Part shown: positions 61,257-64,000 of the stretch, in pieces
Layout of the letters: every line of letters begins with the position of its first letter
Position numbering within the stretch: position 1 is the stretch's first letter
Assembly (NCBI GenBank): GCA_016716435.1
Contig: JADJWI010000003.1
Location: forward strand, 682,001-746,000
Direction: 5' to 3'
DNA: 64,000 bases
DNA from: Acidobacteriota bacterium
GTDB taxonomy: Bacteria; Acidobacteriota; Blastocatellia; Pyrinomonadales; Pyrinomonadaceae
Position numbers and translations under genes: made by a program
Notes under the pieces: model-generated
The model's input: only the letters and a program-made list of their open reading frames with translations
Told to the model about the DNA's origin: nothing
Databases searched by the model: none

Positions 61257-63269
61257 GTGAAGCCAACAGACATTGCCGACCCCGAATACTTCCACAAGGT
61301 TGTAGATTGCCAGCACGCTTGCCCGGCCCATACGCCGGTGCCGGAATACATTCGCCTGATCGCCGAGGGCCGATACACCGAGGCCTATATGATCAACTGG
61401 GATTCGAACGTCTTCCCCGGCGTGCTTGGCCGCACCTGCGACCGGCCGTGCGAACCGGCCTGCCGCCGCGGGCGTGTGGAGGAAGAACCGGTGGCGATCT
61501 GCCGGCTCAAGCGGGTTGCGGCCGACAACCGCGACGACGTTATCCCATATATGCCACAAGGCCCGTTTCCGGCGAATGGCAAAAAGATCGCATTGATCGG
61601 TGCCGGCCCGGCGAGCCTGACGGTCGCCCGCGACCTTGCCCCGCTCGGCTATGAGCTACATCTTTACGACGAGCAGATAAAGGCCGGCGGCTTTATGCGG
61701 TCGCAGATACCTGCTTTTCGGCTGCCGGAATCGGTGCTTGATGAAGAGGTGGATTACATTCTCCGGCTCGGCATTCACACGCACTTCAAACACTACGTTT
61801 CCTCGATGAAGGAAATGCTTGAGAAGGACTACGACGCGATCTTCGTCGGGACGGGAGCACCGCGCGGCCGCGAGCTGAACATTCCCGGCCGTCAGGAAGG
61901 TGCGGCGAACATCCATATCGGCATTAACTGGCTCTCGAGCGTCGCATTTGAACATACGGAAAAGATCGGCAAGACCGTGATCGTGCTCGGCGGCGGAAAC
62001 ACCGCGATGGACTGCTGCAGGACGGCACGTCGATTGGGCGGCGAGGATGTGAAGGTCATCGTCCGCTCGCCCTTTGAGACGATGAAGGCCAGCCCCTGGG
62101 AAAAAGAGGACGCGATGCACGAGGACATCCCGATCATCGACAACCACGTGCCGAAGAGCTTCGTCGTTGCGACCGACGAAGAGTGGTCAGGGGTCGGTGG
62201 TCAGTGGTCAGCCGGGAATCCAGCTCCGGAGGGCTACGGAACTGGCGCCGCGAAACAAGGCTCCCCTCCTTACGAAGGAGGGGTGGACGCCGCTTCGGCG
62301 GACGGGGTGGTTCTCTCGGCAAACACCACGCTGCATAAGAGACTCCGCGGGATTCTCTTTGAAAAAGTCGAGGCGGTTTACGACGAGAGCGGGAAGCGGA
62401 GCCTTGTGCCGACCGGCGAGCCCGAGGTCTTCTATCCGGCGGACGACGTGCTGGTCGCGATCGGGCAGGAGAACGCGTTCCCGTGGATCGAGCGAGACCT
62501 AGGGATCGAGTTCGACAAATGGGACGTTCCGGTGCTTGATAAAGTGACGTTCCGCTCGACCAACCCGAAGGTCTTCTTCGGCGGCGATGCGGCCTTTGGC
62601 CCGGAGAATGTGATAACCGCGGTCGCCCACGGGCACCAGGCCGCGGTCTCGATCGACCTTTTCTGCCGCGGCGAGGACCTGATGAAGAGGCTGCCGCCGA
62701 CGGTCAACCTCCAGAGCCAGAAGATGGGTATTCACGAATGGGCTTACGACAGCGCCATCGACCACGACAGGCGCTACGCCGTGCCGCAGGCGGAAAAGGC
62801 CATCACGCTCCGCAACCGGCGGCAGGAGGTCGAGCTCGGCTTTGACCGGTTGACCGGTTACAAAGAGGCCGAGCGGTGCCTTAACTGCGATGTGCAGACG
62901 GTGTTTTTCGCGCCGAAGTGCATCGAGTGCGACGCCTGCGTCGATATCTGCCCGACGAGCTGCATTACGTTTACGACCGATGGCGAGGAAGACGAACTGC
63001 GTCCGCGGCTAAAGGTTCCTGCGCTGAATCTTACTCAAGACATCTACGTCGCCGATGGCCTCAAGACCGGCCGCATCATGGCCAAGGACGAAGACGTCTG
63101 TCTCCACTGCGGACTCTGCGCCGAACGCTGCCCGACCGCCGCCTGGGACATGCAAAAATTCTGGTACAACGTAACCAAAGCCGGCGAGGTAAAATACGGC
63201 CCAAAAGGAGCAGGCTCTTTCGTCCAGATAACACGGAACGGGAACGGCAGCTCACAACCGCATACGTGA
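61257..63269 (+). CDS. GltD-like FAD/Fe-S oxidoreductase (glutamate synthase small-subunit family) with repeat insert
   Basis: 670 residues from the GTG at 61257, which has AGGAAA about 9 nt upstream; a TTG at 61197 is a weaker alternative. The N-terminal Fer4_20 domain has DCQHACPAHTPVPEYIRL and CDRPCEPACRRG. FAD and NADPH sites are IALIGAGPASLTVARDLAPL and TVIVLGGGNTAMDCCRTARR. The C-terminus carries two 4Fe-4S motifs, CIECDACVDICPTSC and CLHCGLCAERCPTAAW. Residues about 306-358 (EEWSGVGGQWSAGN and SPPYEGGVDAASADG) are encoded by short repeats and are unlike relatives. It probably feeds electrons from NADPH to a 2-oxoacid oxidoreductase-type partner encoded downstream. The 3' end is duplicated at 63842. 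Confidence 0.87.
   Translation: MKPTDIADPEYFHKVVDCQHACPAHTPVPEYIRLIAEGRYTEAYMINWDSNVFPGVLGRTCDRPCEPACRRGRVEEEPVAICRLKRVAADNRDDVIPYMPQGPFPANGKKIALIGAGPASLTVARDLAPLGYELHLYDEQIKAGGFMRSQIPAFRLPESVLDEEVDYILRLGIHTHFKHYVSSMKEMLEKDYDAIFVGTGAPRGRELNIPGRQEGAANIHIGINWLSSVAFEHTEKIGKTVIVLGGGNTAMDCCRTARRLGGEDVKVIVRSPFETMKASPWEKEDAMHEDIPIIDNHVPKSFVVATDEEWSGVGGQWSAGNPAPEGYGTGAAKQGSPPYEGGVDAASADGVVLSANTTLHKRLRGILFEKVEAVYDESGKRSLVPTGEPEVFYPADDVLVAIGQENAFPWIERDLGIEFDKWDVPVLDKVTFRSTNPKVFFGGDAAFGPENVITAVAHGHQAAVSIDLFCRGEDLMKRLPPTVNLQSQKMGIHEWAYDSAIDHDRRYAVPQAEKAITLRNRRQEVELGFDRLTGYKEAERCLNCDVQTVFFAPKCIECDACVDICPTSCITFTTDGEEDELRPRLKVPALNLTQDIYVADGLKTGRIMAKDEDVCLHCGLCAERCPTAAWDMQKFWYNVTKAGEVKYGPKGAGSFVQITRNGNGSSQPHT
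62181..62310. repeat. Composite repeat inserted in frame in the GltD-like gene
   Basis: It contains the tandem GGTCAG units with the 17-mer CGGTGGTCAGTGGTCAG (62195-62211; identical to 34393-34409). A perfect hairpin CCCCTCCTT-ACG-AAGGAGGGG (62263-62283) and a second stem CGCCG-CTT-CGGCG (62288-62300) follow. All stay open in the gene's frame. Confidence 0.87.
63121..63190. repeat. Direct repeat of the GltD 3' end, copy 1
   Basis: 70 bp inside the GltD-like gene, matching 63842-63911 with two differences (G to T and C to G near the start). It encodes the last Fe-S cysteine region and MQKFWYNVTKAGEV. Confidence 0.92.
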
Positions 63270-63314
63270 AATCTCTTCTCGTTCGTTGCGGTATAGTTAG
63301 CGAGGCAAAAGGGT

Positions 63315-63545
63315 ATGACCACTGAAACTCAAGACATAATAGAGAGAGCGGAGATGCTGCCGATCGACATGAAACTCGAATTGGTAGATAGGCTCTTGGA
63401 GAGCATCTCTCCCTCACAAAAGGAGATCGACGAGCTTTGGAAGATCGAGATCGAGCGTCGCGTCGAAGAAGTACGCTCCGGCAGGGTAAAAACAATTCCG
63501 GGCGAACAGGTGTTCGCAGAAATTGAAGAACGATTCGGCAAATGA
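63315..63545 (+). CDS. Addiction-module antitoxin (TIGR02574 type)
   Basis: A 76-residue acidic helical protein with the family pattern: MLPIDMKLELVDRLLESISP, EIDELWKIEIERRVEEVRSG and VKTIPGEQVFAEIEERFGK. This type accompanies RelE/ParE toxins. It overlaps the toxin gene by 4 bp and lies between the two copies of the GltD tail. Confidence 0.9.
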   Translation: MTTETQDIIERAEMLPIDMKLELVDRLLESISPSQKEIDELWKIEIERRVEEVRSGRVKTIPGEQVFAEIEERFGK

Positions 63546-63835
63546 ACTTCGAATTTCATCCCGAAGCTCGCCTGGAATTCATCGACGCCGTAGCGTTCTA
63601 TGAGAAATCCAGCGAGGGCCTTGGGCTTCGCTTTTCAAGAGAGGTGTTTGCGACGATCAACCGGGTGACAGCCAGCCCAAATTCCTGGCCTTGCATTACG
63701 GATAACACGAGGCGTTGTCTGACGCACAGGTTTCCCTACAGTGTTGTGTATGAGATTCGTGAACAGGACGTGTTAGTTGTAGCGGTCGCACATTTCAGCC
63801 GCAAACCATTCTACTGGAGCGATAGAACCCAGTGA
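63542..63835 (+). CDS. RelE/ParE-family toxin
   Basis: A 97-residue protein with the fold pattern FEFHPEARLEFIDAVAFYEK, LGLRFSREVFATINRVTASP and the final strands HRFPYSVVYEIREQDVLVVA plus VAHFSRKPFYW. Typical members either cut mRNA at ribosomes or poison gyrase. It is coupled to the antitoxin by an ATGA overlap. Confidence 0.9.
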   Translation: MNFEFHPEARLEFIDAVAFYEKSSEGLGLRFSREVFATINRVTASPNSWPCITDNTRRCLTHRFPYSVVYEIREQDVLVVAVAHFSRKPFYWSDRTQ

Positions 63836-63841
63836 CGGGTT

Positions 63842-63911
63842 CCGAACTCTGGCCGACCGCCGCCTGGGACATGCAAAAATTCTGGTACAACGTAACCAAA
63901 GCCGGCGAGGT
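63842..63911. repeat. Direct repeat of the GltD 3' end, copy 2
   Basis: The partner of 63121-63190. The 651 bp between the copies hold the rest of the first gltD tail and the toxin-antitoxin pair. Confidence 0.92.
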
Positions 63912-63951
63912 CAAGTACGGTAACTTCGTGCAGATAGAAAGGACTGGATAG
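63842..63951 (+). pseudogene. Duplicated C-terminal fragment of the GltD-like gene
   Basis: It reads PTAAWDMQKFWYNVTKAGEV then KYGNFVQIERTG and a stop (63949-63951). It resembles the last 34 residues of the GltD-like protein but has a different, shorter ending, which may be the original terminus. It has no start codon. Confidence 0.8.
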
Positions 63952-63993
63952 GGCGCGAAAGCGTGCGTTATAGATGCCATAGAAGGAGTAAGC

Positions 63994-64000
63994 GTGGACG
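63994..64000 (+). CDS. Start of a gene cut by the window end
   Basis: AAGGAG (63983-63988) lies 5 nt before GTG at 63994, then GACG. The rest is outside the window. By context a partner subunit of the GltD-like protein (2-oxoacid:acceptor oxidoreductase or glutamate synthase type) is expected, but the sequence shows only the start signal. Confidence 0.4.

Overview
The window looks like chromosomal DNA from an Acidobacteriota bacterium, probably class Blastocatellia (Pyrinomonadaceae-like). This is inferred from gene content: an Acidobacteria-type secreted VWA protein, a secreted delta-60/FG-GAP repeat protein, a DUF512 PDZ/Fe-S protein, a PilT-class ATPase, MEP-pathway genes clustered with rseP, and moderately high GC. 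No rRNA gene or other decisive marker is present.

Layout. 1-3308 (minus): pilT (cut by the window edge), thiE, rimI-like, queA. 3309-7255: a secreted two-repeat protein behind a structured leader, tRNA-Leu(CAA), a VWA protein, an SDR reductase and a small divergent ORF. 7244-15390 (minus): a TetR-controlled tripartite RND efflux operon (tetR, adaptor, pump, TolC-like channel) plus a quinone oxidoreductase; the pump is split by a frameshift, and a perfect inverted repeat ahead of tetR is the likely operator. 15653-20286: envelope DUF883-like protein, zinc-ribbon protein, RhlE helicase, OpuB-type ABC transporter. 20317-21860: guaA with a TTG start. 21861-26569: an accessory island with a short-repeat cluster and two Rhs-tip toxin/immunity cassettes. 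26570-35904: pirin, SLC13 permease, 1110-residue repeat protein, alanine dehydrogenase, DUF512 protein. 35972-42212: frameshifted TonB, holB, DUF2752, ispG-rseP-dxr. 42401-49448: Arg/Tyr-rich secreted protein, DinB-like, SulP, four-helix-bundle protein, an intact IS3-family element inserted in the end of hisS, gamma-carbonic anhydrase and a DUF433/DUF5615 toxin-antitoxin pair. 49486-55872: murJ, dacB, Ogg-type glycosylase, frameshifted aspartyl protease, PIN protein. 55863-61034: tal-pgi-pgl operon and an ECF sigma/anti-sigma pair. 61257-end: an iron-sulphur GltD-like oxidoreductase followed by an addiction module lying between two copies of that gene's 3' end.

The strongest unexplained signal is a set of short palindromic or tandem repeats. 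They occur as exact 15-23 bp copies in intergenic DNA, and they also sit in frame inside two conserved enzymes (HisS about residues 75-99; the GltD-like protein about residues 306-358). They recall Rickettsia palindromic elements, but I recognise no named family. Other notable points are a displaced Rhs tip that starts immediately after the stop codon of an immunity gene, the toxin-antitoxin cassette flanked by 70-bp repeats of the gltD tail, an IS end that supplies the last residues of HisS, a perfect palindrome made of two back-to-back DnaA-box-like 9-mers, and three single-base frameshifts in otherwise intact genes, which may be sequence errors.
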